Of a stretch of DNA of 64,000 nt, positions 31,349 to 40,736 are shown one piece after another. Source of the DNA: Desulfobulbaceae bacterium (GTDB taxonomy: Bacteria; Desulfobacterota; Desulfobulbia; Desulfobulbales; Desulfurivibrionaceae); NCBI GenBank assembly GCA_003517965.1, contig DOZO01000041.1, positions 21,682 through 85,681 on the forward strand, read 5' to 3'. Positions within the stretch are counted from its first letter, which is position 1. Each line of letters starts with the position of its first letter. The position numbers and the translations under genes are program-made. The notes beneath the pieces are model-generated. The model did not search any database and had not been told where the DNA came from. It saw only the letters and a program-made list of their open reading frames with translations.

Positions 31349-31914
31349 TGCTGGAGACCCCTCTTATTATTCTTACTAAACGTTTTATTCTTAGGCCGCT
31401 TGATGAGGGAGATGTCACTATTCGTTATGTTGGCTGGTTTTGCGAGCAGGTGGTGCAGCAGTATATTAGCGCAGCCACAGCAAGTCCAGATATCGCTGCA
31501 CTTCGGCAATTTGTGGTAGAGCGTAACGGGCGGGATGATGTAGTATTTTTAGGAATTTTTGAGAAAAAGAATGGACTGCACATCGGAAATATTAAGTATG
31601 AGCCTGTTGACTCTGTCGCGGGGTATGCTATAGGGGGTATTTTAATTGGCGATCCGCACTGGCGAGGTATGGGCGTTGCGGTTGAGGTACTTTGGGCAAG
31701 TGCTAACTGGCTGCATAAACATCGTAACATCCGGCAAATTGTTTTGGGCGTTGACCGTGCTAATACGGCGGCCATTAACGCTTATCGGAAGGTTGGTTTT
31801 ATCGAGGAATCGACAGCGTTTATACCAACTGTATTGCCAGGGTGCCTGACAATGGTTTGGCATTTGACTTCATGTGAGGGTGCGAGCTCAATAAAACCAA
31901 TCACCGGACGATGA
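31348..31914 (+). CDS. GNAT acetyltransferase, RimJ/RimL type
   Basis: The 188-residue protein shows LTKRFILRPLDEGDVTIRYVGWF at the N-terminus, HIGNIKYEPVD, the acetyl-CoA loop IGDPHWRGMGVAVEVLWAS (~residues 102-120) and VDRANTAAINAYRKVGFIEE, as in RimJ/RimL enzymes that also serve as sugar N-acyltransferases in glycan loci. ATG 31348 overlaps the phosphatase stop (TGATG). It is likely to acylate an amino sugar. The 62-base gap after it contains nothing notable. Confidence 0.85.
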   Translation: MLETPLIILTKRFILRPLDEGDVTIRYVGWFCEQVVQQYISAATASPDIAALRQFVVERNGRDDVVFLGIFEKKNGLHIGNIKYEPVDSVAGYAIGGILIGDPHWRGMGVAVEVLWASANWLHKHRNIRQIVLGVDRANTAAINAYRKVGFIEESTAFIPTVLPGCLTMVWHLTSCEGASSIKPITGR

Positions 31915-31976
31915 GGTGACCATATAAGTCCAAAGGCGGTCTATGTTGTTCACGTTTTTGATAATTCGAGTTAATC

Positions 31977-33608
31977 TTGATCAATAAATTGGTTTCTTTC
32001 TTCCGTAAACTGCTGAAAAGGCGCCAATGTGCCAGGTTGCGCCACGTCATGCGTGGCTATCAGATGTTGAAGAAATCTGGCAGTATTGACCGGATAGCGA
32101 GGGTTAAACAGGCGCTGACGGAACATTGCCTGGGTCGGGTAAGCCGGAATCTTTCGGGCACGGTTATGAGGCAGGGGGCCGGGTTTGGCGAAGCCGTGAT
32201 CAGGCAATATCTGCTGGTGCGGATCGGGGGGCTCAATTTAAATAAGGCCCTGCTTGTCGCGCTTGGAAAGAAGAATGGCCGGGTCGTCTTTCCTCTGCCC
32301 AAGGAGTGGCGTGAGATTCTGACGCAACATGGCTTTAAGGTCGAGCACCTTAGATCAAGCCTGCTTTGGCAACTCTACGTCGGCACCATATTTTTTTATG
32401 GCATATTGCAAATTGGCAAGATCCTGCTGGCCGGGCTTTTCTCTCGGAACGACCTGTGGCCTTTACAAAAAAACCATGTTTTCTTTACCGATCTCGGGCC
32501 GGGGAACCTGCCCCAGCAGATCGAGGGCCGCAAAAGTCATGATGTGATTTCCTGGTATCTGCAGTGGTCAGGCAGAACAACGGGAATAGCATCTGTGCAT
32601 CATACGGTTCGAAATGCGCAACCTGTTTGTGTGAGCGGGGTAGATGTGTTGCCCACTGTGCGGGTGTTGCCCGATCTGATGGGGATGCGTGCGGTTATCA
32701 GTTATGCGCTTTGGGGTATGCGAGCTATTGCCATCGCGGCATTCGATTGCCTGTGCGGGCGATGGTGGCATGCGCTGCTGTTAAACCAGGCCGCGCTTGC
32801 TGCTCAGGTTCGCGCGTTGCCCGCCGGGGCTTTGGCGCAGGAATACCTGTTTCATAATTCCGGCTGGATCTACAGGCCTCTCTGGACTTATGAGGCACAA
32901 CAGCGCGGGTCTGAGATCACCTTTTATTTCTATTCGACCAATTGTGAGAATTTCAAGAGACCGGAAGGCTACCCTCCTTTAGCCTATGGCTGGAAAGCCA
33001 TGACCTGGCCACGATATCTGGTCTGGGACGAATATCAGGCCGACTTTGTCCGTCGGGCTGTTGGGGCGCGGGCGCAGATCATCATCGTGGGGCCGATCTG
33101 GTTTCATAGCAGTGCTGCCGAGATGCCAAGATTAGACAGACCCGGCGTGGGGGTCTTTGATGTGACACCGCATCGAGCTTCGCGTTATTGCACTTTGGGG
33201 ATGGATATGGAGTTTTATACTCCAGCGGTTGCCAATCCTTTTTTAGAACATGTCAGTGATGTCCTTAATAAATATCGGCTGTTAATGTTGTGGAAAAGAA
33301 AAAGGCAAATAGGGCGTTTGGCGCATCCCCATTATGGACATTTGGCGGATCGACTGGTAGAACGTAGCCATGTGCTGCTGGTTGATCCGGATATTTCCGC
33401 CATTCGTGTCATCGAGGCAAGTGTAGCCGTTGTTTCCATGCCTTTTACTTCAACTGCCTTGATTGCCAGAGAGATGGGAAAACCATCCATCTATTATGAT
33501 CCAACCGGTTTGTTGCAGGGTGATGATCGAGCCGCACATGGAATTCCTGTTTTGTCTGGGGTAGAAGAATTGGCCGCGTGGCTTTCCGCTCACGTAACAA
33601 TCCAATAA
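31977..33608 (+). CDS. Polysaccharide biosynthesis protein with PFTS motif
   Basis: The 543-residue protein carries SVAVVSMPFTSTALIAREMGKPSIYYDPTGLL near the C-terminus (~residues 483-514), the P-F-T-S motif that gives its name to a family found in surface polysaccharide loci, plus LAQEYLFHNSGWIYRPLWTYEAQQRG mid-protein. One hydrophobic segment (LYVGTIFFYGILQIGKILLAG, ~residues 136-156) may bind the membrane. The family resembles GT-B transferases, and its chemistry is not established. The start is uncertain: TTG 31977 has no strong ribosome site, and ATG 32049 is an alternative. Confidence 0.75.
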   Translation: MINKLVSFFRKLLKRRQCARLRHVMRGYQMLKKSGSIDRIARVKQALTEHCLGRVSRNLSGTVMRQGAGFGEAVIRQYLLVRIGGLNLNKALLVALGKKNGRVVFPLPKEWREILTQHGFKVEHLRSSLLWQLYVGTIFFYGILQIGKILLAGLFSRNDLWPLQKNHVFFTDLGPGNLPQQIEGRKSHDVISWYLQWSGRTTGIASVHHTVRNAQPVCVSGVDVLPTVRVLPDLMGMRAVISYALWGMRAIAIAAFDCLCGRWWHALLLNQAALAAQVRALPAGALAQEYLFHNSGWIYRPLWTYEAQQRGSEITFYFYSTNCENFKRPEGYPPLAYGWKAMTWPRYLVWDEYQADFVRRAVGARAQIIIVGPIWFHSSAAEMPRLDRPGVGVFDVTPHRASRYCTLGMDMEFYTPAVANPFLEHVSDVLNKYRLLMLWKRKRQIGRLAHPHYGHLADRLVERSHVLLVDPDISAIRVIEASVAVVSMPFTSTALIAREMGKPSIYYDPTGLLQGDDRAAHGIPVLSGVEELAAWLSAHVTIQ

Positions 33609-33642
33609 GCGCTTACGTTTCTTACATGATGGAGAGGTAATT

Positions 33643-34626
33643 ATGTCCAAAGCACTGATCACTACAGTCCCTTTTGGTGATAAAAACAGGTTGCCCCTTG
33701 AACTGCTCGAAGCTTCTGACATTGAGTATCTGATCAATCCCCTGGGACGCAAGCTCAAAGAAGAAGAACTGGCAGAGATGGTGTCTGACTTTGATGTGCT
33801 GATCGCCGGAACAGAACCGATTACCGATATGGTTATGAGTCGTGCTCCGCGTTTGAAATTGATCTCCCGCGTTGGCATAGGACTCGATAGCGTTGATTTA
33901 TTAGCTGCCGAGCGACGCAATATCCTGGTGAGTTATACACCGGATGCGCCTGCCCCGGCGGTGGCTGAGTTAACGGTTGGTCTGATGCTTACCTTGTTGC
34001 GTTCGGTGCATGTTGCGAATGCTCAGATGCATCGTGGCGAATGGCATCGTTATTTTGGCCGCCGCATTCCGGAAGTAACCATCGGCATCATCGGGGTTGG
34101 CAGAATTGGTGGACGTGTGTTGCGACGTTTGGCTGGATTTGGCACTCCGCGCGTGCTGGTTAATGATATCCATCCAAATACGAAGGTGGTGCCTGAGTTT
34201 AAGCTTGAATGGGTTGATAAAGAGGAGATATATCGTCATGCTGATATTATCAGCCTGCATCTGCCACTGACTGCGCAGACCAAAAATATGATTCGGCGCG
34301 AGCATCTGATGCTCATGAAACCGGATGCGATGATCATTAACACTTCACGCGGTGGAATTATCAATGAGCTGGATTTGGCCGAGGTTCTTAACGCCGGTCA
34401 TTTAAGCGGGGCAGCTATTGATGTTTTTGAACATGAACCTTATAACGGCGCGCTCGCACAGATAGATCGTTGCCTGCTTACTTCGCATATGGGTTCCATG
34501 TCCATTGATTGTCGTACGCGCATGGAGATCGAGGCTACCGAAGAGGTGGTGCGATTCTTGACCGGCCAGGCTTTACAGGGGGTTGTGCCTCCGGAAGAAT
34601 ATAATGTGCAAAGACAGGGCCTTTGA
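33643..34626 (+). CDS. D-3-phosphoglycerate dehydrogenase-like 2-hydroxyacid dehydrogenase
   Basis: The protein has 327 residues. Substrate-domain RVGIGLDSVDLLAA and TPDAPAPAVAELTVGLML are followed by NAD-binding GIIGVGRIGGRVLRRLAGFG (~residues 148-167), catalytic Arg in INTSRGGIINE, Glu in IDVFEHEPY and His in LTSHMGSMS. It resembles SerA without the regulatory ACT domain. It follows a clear GGAGAGGT ribosome site. As with the 17438 gene, a role in making a hydroxy- or keto-acid for sugar decoration is plausible but not shown. Confidence 0.87.
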   Translation: MSKALITTVPFGDKNRLPLELLEASDIEYLINPLGRKLKEEELAEMVSDFDVLIAGTEPITDMVMSRAPRLKLISRVGIGLDSVDLLAAERRNILVSYTPDAPAPAVAELTVGLMLTLLRSVHVANAQMHRGEWHRYFGRRIPEVTIGIIGVGRIGGRVLRRLAGFGTPRVLVNDIHPNTKVVPEFKLEWVDKEEIYRHADIISLHLPLTAQTKNMIRREHLMLMKPDAMIINTSRGGIINELDLAEVLNAGHLSGAAIDVFEHEPYNGALAQIDRCLLTSHMGSMSIDCRTRMEIEATEEVVRFLTGQALQGVVPPEEYNVQRQGL

Positions 34627-34627
34627 G

Positions 34628-35518
34628 ATGAAGAAAGTTTGTGTGATCGGTGGAGCCGGTTTTCTCGGTTCCCATGTTTGTGATCAATTATCGGAGGCTG
34701 GTTATAAAGTATTGATTTATGACCGGACGATCTCTCCGTGGTGTCGTCCTGATCAATGCATGGTCAAGGCAGACATCCTTGATGAGGCGGCGCTGGATGA
34801 AGCGATTGAAGGTTGTGAGGCGGTTTACAATTTTGCTGCCATTTCCGATATAAACGAGGCGTTGGATAAGCCACTTGAAACGATTAAGGTTAATATCCTC
34901 GGTAATGCCATGGTGCTTGCATCTTGCCGTCGCCACGGGGTGAAACGCTACATCTACGCCAGTACAGTTTATGTGCACAGCCGTGAAGGCGGTTTTTATC
35001 GTTGCAGCAAGCATGCCTCCGAACAGTTTGTTGAAGAATATCAGAGCCGTTATGGACTTGATTTTACCGTGCTCCGTTATGGCTCGCTGTATGGGCCGCG
35101 TTCTGACCAGCACAATGGGCTGTGGCGACTGGTCAAGAAAGCTTTGGAGACTGGGAGAGTCAGCTACGAGGGCAGCCCGGAGGCCATGCGTGAATATATC
35201 CATGTCGAAGATGCGGCACGGGCCAGTGTCATTGCCCTTGGGGAGGAGTTTCGCAACCAGCATGTCGTGCTGACCGGGCAAGAGCCGATGCGGGTCATGG
35301 ATATGCTCAAGATGCTGGCAGAGATATTGGGGCTGCCACAGTCGGTTGAATTTATTGAATCTGATTATGCCGGGCATTATATCCGTACTCCTTATGCTTA
35401 CCAGACTCGATTAGGGAGAAAATACCTTCCCCCAATGCATGTGGACTTGGGCCAGGGATTATTGGAGTTGATCGGGGAAGTTCAAAAAGATTATTTTTCA
35501 GGAAAAAGACAGGCGTGA
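34628..35518 (+). CDS. NAD-dependent epimerase/dehydratase
   Basis: The protein has 296 residues from ATG 34628, one base after the upstream stop codon. KVCVIGGAGFLGSHVCDQL is the Rossmann start. YIYASTVYVHSREGGFYRCSKHASEQFVEEY has the catalytic Ser/Thr and Tyr-x3-Lys. LRYGSLYGPRSDQHNGL and REYIHVEDAARASVIAL complete an extended SDR fold typical of UDP-sugar epimerases. The substrate is unknown. The 3' end overlaps the FkbM gene by four bases (GTGA). Confidence 0.87.
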   Translation: MKKVCVIGGAGFLGSHVCDQLSEAGYKVLIYDRTISPWCRPDQCMVKADILDEAALDEAIEGCEAVYNFAAISDINEALDKPLETIKVNILGNAMVLASCRRHGVKRYIYASTVYVHSREGGFYRCSKHASEQFVEEYQSRYGLDFTVLRYGSLYGPRSDQHNGLWRLVKKALETGRVSYEGSPEAMREYIHVEDAARASVIALGEEFRNQHVVLTGQEPMRVMDMLKMLAEILGLPQSVEFIESDYAGHYIRTPYAYQTRLGRKYLPPMHVDLGQGLLELIGEVQKDYFSGKRQA

Positions 35519-36363
35519 AAGAACAAATTAAAAAATTATTAAGAATGGTCGCTCATTCCCTGATTGGCTTGAGTGTGAAAACTCGTGCTGGACGTTATCT
35601 GCTTAATCAGATGCTTGGCGCGGCGATGGAGAGGGTACGGGAGGTATCTCATGGCAATCTTAAGTTGAGACTTGCCGCTCCAAACTCGTTGTGTGACTGG
35701 CGAGCCAGCACCTTTTCGACCAAGGAGCCTGAGACGCTGGAATGGATAGACTCGATTCCAGAGAATTCGGTTTTGTGGGATGTGGGCGCTAATATTGGTT
35801 TGTATTCTGTTTATGCGGCCAAGAAGCGTGGGTGTCTGGTCTGGGCTTTTGAGCCGTCGGTTTTTAATTTGGAATTGCTGGCAAGAAATATCTACGAGAA
35901 TGATTTGACGGGAAAAATATGTATTGTGCCTCTGGCCTTGAGCGACAGTCTTGGTGCCAGCAAGATGCGTATGACTACAACGGAATGGGGTGGCGCGCTG
36001 TCAACTTTTGGCCAGGATTTTGGTTGGGATGGGGCGGCCATTCGGCAAGTTTTTGAATTTCAGACCGTTGGCTTGAGCATGGAAGACGCAATGCAGAGGT
36101 TAGCGATTCCCCAGCCTGATTACATTAAGATGGATGTGGATGGTCTTGAACATTTCATCCTTAAAGGTGGCGTGTCAGTTCTGCGTGGCATCGAAGGGAT
36201 GCTGATTGAGGTTAATGATGATTTTTATGAGCAGGCGGAGCAGTGTCGAAAGTTGTTGAGTGAATCCGGACTGATTTTGAAAGAGAAGCGCCATTCAGAC
36301 ATAATCGGTAATTCTACCGCAGGATTTCAGAATTGTTATAACCAGATATGGATTCGCGCTTGA
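35515..36363 (+). CDS. FkbM-family methyltransferase
   Basis: The protein has 282 residues. SAM-binding VLWDVGANIGLYSVYAAKKRGCLVWAFEPS (~residues 84-113) and DYIKMDVDGLEHFILKGG (~202-219) define the FkbM family, which methylates sugar hydroxyls. The N-terminal ~30 residues are amphipathic. GTG 35515 overlaps the epimerase stop. Likely it O-methylates a residue of the glycan. Confidence 0.88.
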   Translation: MKEQIKKLLRMVAHSLIGLSVKTRAGRYLLNQMLGAAMERVREVSHGNLKLRLAAPNSLCDWRASTFSTKEPETLEWIDSIPENSVLWDVGANIGLYSVYAAKKRGCLVWAFEPSVFNLELLARNIYENDLTGKICIVPLALSDSLGASKMRMTTTEWGGALSTFGQDFGWDGAAIRQVFEFQTVGLSMEDAMQRLAIPQPDYIKMDVDGLEHFILKGGVSVLRGIEGMLIEVNDDFYEQAEQCRKLLSESGLILKEKRHSDIIGNSTAGFQNCYNQIWIRA

Positions 36364-36366
36364 GTT

Positions 36367-37008
36367 ATGAGCTTTCAGTTAATCAGTCAACCAAAGACGA
36401 TTTTTTGGGATTTCGATGGCGTTATCAAGGATTCAATTGAGGTTAAGACTCAGGCCTTTGTAAAGCTGTTTGCGTCTTCTGGAACCGAGGTCGCCAAACG
36501 AGTATGTGAACATCACTTGGCCAATGGTGGTATGTCTCGATTTGATAAGCTGCCCATTTATCTTCAATGGGCAGGAGAGGATCCCAGCCCCCCTCGGGTA
36601 AGTGAATGCTGTGGTCAATTCGGACAGATGGTGTTGCAGGGTGTGGTTGATGCGCCTTGGGTGCCGGGGGCAGAGACCTACCTTCGTGTTAATCCCCATC
36701 AGCAAATGTTTGTTCTGGTTTCGGCCACGCCGCAGGATGAGCTGGAGCAAATTCTTCAAGCCCTTAATTTGACCGGATGTTTTATGGGGATTTTTGGCGC
36801 GCCGATTCGCAAGCAAGATGCAATTCGTATGATGATTACAGAGCATGGATTGGATGCAAGTGCCTGTCTGATGATTGGTGATGCGCGGGCGGATCTTGAG
36901 GCTGCGGAAGCTAATCAAATCCAGTTTATGTTGCGACGACACGAAACCAACGCCAAGGTATTTGCCGGTTATACTGGCCCTTCAGTTAAGGAGTTCACCG
37001 CCCTATGA
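36367..37008 (+). CDS. HAD-superfamily phosphatase
   Basis: The protein has 213 residues. Motif I is FWDFDGVIKDSIEVK (~residues 14-28), motif II VSATP (~118), and motif III MIGDARADLEAAEAN (~171-185), with a helical cap between I and II as in phosphoglycolate-type hydrolases. It overlaps the start of the HpaI-type aldolase gene by four bases (ATGA), so the two are a pair. It could remove phosphate from the product or substrate of that aldolase, as KdsC does in Kdo synthesis; this is inference. Confidence 0.87.
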   Translation: MSFQLISQPKTIFWDFDGVIKDSIEVKTQAFVKLFASSGTEVAKRVCEHHLANGGMSRFDKLPIYLQWAGEDPSPPRVSECCGQFGQMVLQGVVDAPWVPGAETYLRVNPHQQMFVLVSATPQDELEQILQALNLTGCFMGIFGAPIRKQDAIRMMITEHGLDASACLMIGDARADLEAAEANQIQFMLRRHETNAKVFAGYTGPSVKEFTAL

Positions 37009-37772
37009 ACCGTTTGGAAAAGATCCGAGCAATACGCACGTCGCTTGGCGAAAACCGGCCGTCAATTGGCAGCTGGATGCAGATACCTGATTCTTCTGTG
37101 GCCGAGATTATGGGGCAGGCCGGCTATGACTGGGTGGCGGTAGACATGGAGCATGGGGCGATCTCCGTGCATCAGTTGCCGGATCTCTTTCGTGCCCTGG
37201 ATCTGGGGGGTGCCTTGCCTCTGGCACGACTGGCGCATGGACATGGCAAAGATTGCAAACAGGCACTGGATGCCGGGGCTGGCGGGGTTATCGTGCCGAT
37301 GGTGGAAACGGCGGCACAGTTGCTGATGGTGCGTGATGCTTGCCGCTGGCCGCCAGCCGGGACTCGTGGGGTGGGGTTTTCCCGCGCTAACCTTTTTGGG
37401 GTGCATTTTGAGGCTTATCGCGAAGAGGCACAGGCGCCCTTGTTGGTGGCAATGATCGAGCACGTTCGAGCTGTTGAGAATCTTGAGGAAATACTTGCGG
37501 TAGATGGTTTGGATGCGATCCTGATCGGTCCGTATGACCTGTCTGCTTCCATGGGGTTGACCGCAAAATTTGATGCGCCTGAGTTTATAGCGGTGCTGAA
37601 CCGCATTCATACCCTGTGTGGTAAGCAGCGCATCCCCTGCGGAGTGCATGTGGTTAGGCCGGATGCTGAAGTTTTGCAACAACGGATAGTCGAGGGCTAT
37701 CGGTTCATTGCCTATTCAATTGATGCGGTTTTTCTCCATTCCTCTGCCATGGCCCCAAAAGTGAGCCGGTAG
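37005..37772 (+). CDS. HpcH/HpaI-family class II aldolase
   Basis: The protein has 255 residues. It has DWVAVDMEHGAISVHQLPDL (general-base His, ~residues 41-60), PLARLAH, GVIVPMVETAAQ with a metal-binding Glu (~90-101), GVGFSRANLFG and AILIGPYDLSASMGL with a metal Asp. The family makes or splits 4-hydroxy-2-keto acids from pyruvate and an aldehyde. In a glycan locus, beside a HAD phosphatase and upstream of KdsB, it could build a 2-keto-3-deoxy sugar acid; this is inference. ATG 37005 overlaps the upstream stop; the stop overlaps the next GTG. Confidence 0.88.
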   Translation: MNRLEKIRAIRTSLGENRPSIGSWMQIPDSSVAEIMGQAGYDWVAVDMEHGAISVHQLPDLFRALDLGGALPLARLAHGHGKDCKQALDAGAGGVIVPMVETAAQLLMVRDACRWPPAGTRGVGFSRANLFGVHFEAYREEAQAPLLVAMIEHVRAVENLEEILAVDGLDAILIGPYDLSASMGLTAKFDAPEFIAVLNRIHTLCGKQRIPCGVHVVRPDAEVLQQRIVEGYRFIAYSIDAVFLHSSAMAPKVSR

Positions 37773-38758
37773 TGAAAGAAGAAGAAATCCGTCCCAGAAA
37801 AGTTTTCGATGAGTATCTGCGGCTGGCTGAGCTGGATGCCGATATGTTTTTTGCTAATTCGAGTCGGCAATCGGTCCTTTGTCCCGCCTGCGGTCAACAG
37901 GGTGTTTTTGTTTTTGACAAGCATGGGTTTTCGTATGAAGAATGCCCCGCTTGCCAGACGCTCTTTGTGAGCCCGCGTCCTCCTGCAGCAGATTTCTTTC
38001 GTTATTATCAGGAGTCAGCGTCGGCAAGGTATTTTGCGACTACTTTTTATAGTGCGACTGCTGAGTCGCGCCGGGAGAAATTGTGGCGACCTAAGGCCGA
38101 GATGGTTCGTGATGTGCTGAAGAAGCATGGAGCCGATAGTTGTGCCGTATTTGATATTGGCGGAGGATACGGGATATTTGCCGAAGAATATGAGCGTCTT
38201 ACCGGGGTTGCGGTAACGATCATTGAGCCTGGCCCTGAGCTGGCCCAGATTTGCCGGGGGAAGGGCTTGGAGGTTGTTGAGTCCTTCCTGGAGCATGTTC
38301 GCGCGGAACAATTGCCGCCCAGCCCTAAGGTTTTTGCGAGTTTTGAGTTGTTCGAACACCTGCATGATTGTGTAGTTTTTCTGCAACATTTGTCCGCCTT
38401 GATGCAACCCGGGGATATTTTCCTGTTTACCACGCTGTCAGGAATGGGGGTTGATATCCAGTCTTTGTGGAACGAGTCGAATTCAATTTCATTACAGCAC
38501 CTGAATTTTTTTAATCCCAAATCGGTACAGACCTTGATTGAGCGGGTCGGGCTGCGGGTAATTTCCGTGGAGACGCCTGGGAAACTGGATATGGACATCC
38601 TTTTTAACAACCGGGCGCTTATCAAGGATCGATTCTGGCGTAATTTGCTTGTGCAGGCATCGCCGGAAGAACGTCAGGAATGGCAAGAGTTCATTGTATC
38701 TCACGGAGTTAGCTCGCATATGTTTGTTGTTTGTGAATGTCCGGAGAAATCGAGATAA
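37772..38758 (+). CDS. Zinc-ribbon plus class I SAM methyltransferase (1)
   Basis: The protein has 328 residues. A C-x-x-C ... C-x-x-C zinc ribbon (CPACGQQG and CPACQTLFVSPRPP, ~residues 37-71) is followed by a Methyltransf_23-type domain with VFDIGGGYGIFAEEYE (~127-142), IEPGPELAQICRGKGLEV and FASFELFEHLHD. Related two-part methyltransferases modify nucleotide-linked sugars. It starts at GTG 37772, overlapping the aldolase stop by one base. A paralogue with the same architecture is next (38838), separated by 79 bases. Confidence 0.85.
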   Translation: MKEEEIRPRKVFDEYLRLAELDADMFFANSSRQSVLCPACGQQGVFVFDKHGFSYEECPACQTLFVSPRPPAADFFRYYQESASARYFATTFYSATAESRREKLWRPKAEMVRDVLKKHGADSCAVFDIGGGYGIFAEEYERLTGVAVTIIEPGPELAQICRGKGLEVVESFLEHVRAEQLPPSPKVFASFELFEHLHDCVVFLQHLSALMQPGDIFLFTTLSGMGVDIQSLWNESNSISLQHLNFFNPKSVQTLIERVGLRVISVETPGKLDMDILFNNRALIKDRFWRNLLVQASPEERQEWQEFIVSHGVSSHMFVVCECPEKSR

Positions 38759-38837
38759 CTTTATAGTTACATTCCCTGGTTTTCGTCACTTTCCGGCTTT
38801 GAGCTGGATAGTTACATAACTTTTTGAAAATACTGGA

Positions 38838-39770
38838 TTGAGGGTTGTATCCGTGTCGGTTCCTTGTAAATGTCCGTTGTGTAACGCTGGCGCGGAGAAA
38901 CAGTCTGCAGTGACATCCTGTGTCTATGGTGGAGAGGGGCGGGGACATGCCTTTTTTCATTGTGGGTCATGTGATGTGCGCTATCTTTATCCTGGGCTGA
39001 CCGTAGAGGAGGAGGCGCTTTTTTACTCTGCCGAGTTTGAGGGCTTCATGGCAAGCCGGGCTGGAAGCAAGGGTGGGTGGCACAAGGCCGAGGAACATAT
39101 TGCTGCCAATGAATTGACTCGCCAGCGCCGCATGAAGTATCTGAGTCCTCATCTGGAGAAGGGGTGCAGCCTGCTCGAAGTTGGCTGTTCTTCAGGTTTC
39201 ATGCTTCTCCCCCTGGCGACTGCTGGGCATATGTGTACTGGTGTCGAGCCTTCCGGAGTGTTCAGTGAGTTTGTCAAGAGCCATGGCCTGGCGGTTTTTG
39301 ATTCTTTGACGCAACTACAGGGGGCAGTTCCGAATGCTCGGTTTGATGTTATTTTGCATTTTTTCGTTCTGGAACATATTGCGGATCCTGTGGCTTTTCT
39401 TGAGGCGCAACTTGCTCTGCTCAAGCCTGGCGGCAAGATTATTTTTGAGATTCCGAATGTTGCTGATCCCCTGTATTCAGTCTATGACATTCCGGCCTTC
39501 GAGCGTTTTTATTGGTCGATAGCGCACCCCTGGTATTTCAGCGAGCCCTCAATGCACTACCTTCTTAATCGGCTTGGACGACCATATGAGATATTGCGTG
39601 ATCAGCGTTATGATCTGTCTAATCACATGATTTGGGCGAGAGACGGAAGGCCAGGAGGTATGGGGCGTTTTACCGGGATGCTGGGAGAAGAGTTTGAGGA
39701 AAATTATAAACAGGCGCTGATCCGTATTGGAAAATGCGATACGTTGATTGGTGTTATCAGCAAGGAATAA
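38838..39770 (+). CDS. Zinc-ribbon plus class I SAM methyltransferase (2)
   Basis: This ~310-residue protein has the same architecture as the preceding gene: CPLCNAG and CGSCDVRYLYPGL zinc ribbon, then LLEVGCSSGFMLLPLA (~residues 112-127), GVEPSGVFSEFVKSHGL and FFVLEHIADPVAFL. The start is TTG 38838 or GTG 38853; neither is clear. It probably methylates or otherwise modifies a sugar using SAM. It is followed closely by an epimerase gene. Confidence 0.83.
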   Translation: MRVVSVSVPCKCPLCNAGAEKQSAVTSCVYGGEGRGHAFFHCGSCDVRYLYPGLTVEEEALFYSAEFEGFMASRAGSKGGWHKAEEHIAANELTRQRRMKYLSPHLEKGCSLLEVGCSSGFMLLPLATAGHMCTGVEPSGVFSEFVKSHGLAVFDSLTQLQGAVPNARFDVILHFFVLEHIADPVAFLEAQLALLKPGGKIIFEIPNVADPLYSVYDIPAFERFYWSIAHPWYFSEPSMHYLLNRLGRPYEILRDQRYDLSNHMIWARDGRPGGMGRFTGMLGEEFEENYKQALIRIGKCDTLIGVISKE

Positions 39771-39781
39771 AGCGGGCATCT

Positions 39782-40699
39782 ATGGAAAAGGAAAAAGTAT
39801 TGATCACAGGAGTGGCGGGTTTTATCGGCTCTTATGTGGCATCCCGATTCTTACAGGATGGCTACGCAGTTGTTGGTGTTGATGATCTGTCAAATGGCCG
39901 TGTTGAGAATATCCCCGCAGGTCTTGATTTTATTCAGGGAGATCTTGCCCAGATATCTACAATTTCCAAAATCCCATGCGATTGTCGCAAGGTGCTGCAT
40001 CTGGCTGGACAATCGTCTGGTGAGATCAGCTTTGACGATCCGGTTGCCGACCTGGAGAAGAATGTTGTTTCTACGCTCAATCTGATTCGTTACGGCATAG
40101 AGAATAAAGTTGAGTGTATGGTCTATGCCAGCTCGATGTCGGTCTATGGCGCGGTTGAGAACGAAGCAATCAGCGAGAGTCATGCCTGTAAGCCACTGTC
40201 TTGTTATGGAGTGGGCAAACACGCTGCGGAGGGTTATCTGCGTGTCTATCAGGGTAAATTGCCATTTGTTGCCTTGCGCATGTTTAATGTCTATGGGCCA
40301 GGGCAAGATATGCGCAACCTCAGACAGGGGATGGTAAGCATCTATCTGGCGCAGGCGTTGAAAAGTGGCCGGATTGAGGTTAAGGGCAGCACTGACCGTT
40401 TTCGTGATTTTATCTACATCGATGATGTGGTCGAAGCCTGGTTTCGTGCCGCCACTTATCCTTCGGCAATAGGGCAGACACTTAATGTTGGTACGGGTGT
40501 TAAAACCACGGTAGAGACACTTCTGGGACAGGTGTGTCAGCTTGTACCGGAAAGCACTTATTTTGTACAAGGCGCAACCCCCGGCGATCAGAGCGGTATA
40601 TTTGCTGATACCACGGCTTTGAGAAGTTGTTTGGGGCTGCCTTCCTTCACTCCACTGGAGGTCGGGTTGAAGAAGTTTGTCGACTGGGCTCGTCTTTAG
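39782..40699 (+). CDS. NAD-dependent epimerase (UDP-glucose 4-epimerase-like)
   Basis: The protein has 305 residues from ATG 39782. It has VLITGVAGFIGSYVASRFLQDG, VDDLSNGRVENIP, YASSMSVYGAVENE with catalytic Ser, CYGVGKHAAEGYLRVY with Tyr-x3-Lys, LRMFNVYGPGQDMRNL and DRFRDFIYIDDVVEAWFRA. It matches GalE/WbpP-type extended SDR enzymes. It supplies a sugar nucleotide; the exact one is not predictable. It lies 11 bases after the methyltransferase stop. Confidence 0.88.
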   Translation: MEKEKVLITGVAGFIGSYVASRFLQDGYAVVGVDDLSNGRVENIPAGLDFIQGDLAQISTISKIPCDCRKVLHLAGQSSGEISFDDPVADLEKNVVSTLNLIRYGIENKVECMVYASSMSVYGAVENEAISESHACKPLSCYGVGKHAAEGYLRVYQGKLPFVALRMFNVYGPGQDMRNLRQGMVSIYLAQALKSGRIEVKGSTDRFRDFIYIDDVVEAWFRAATYPSAIGQTLNVGTGVKTTVETLLGQVCQLVPESTYFVQGATPGDQSGIFADTTALRSCLGLPSFTPLEVGLKKFVDWARL

Positions 40700-40736
40700 T
40701 CGGATTACTGAGATAAAAAATATTTTAGAGAGAGCT

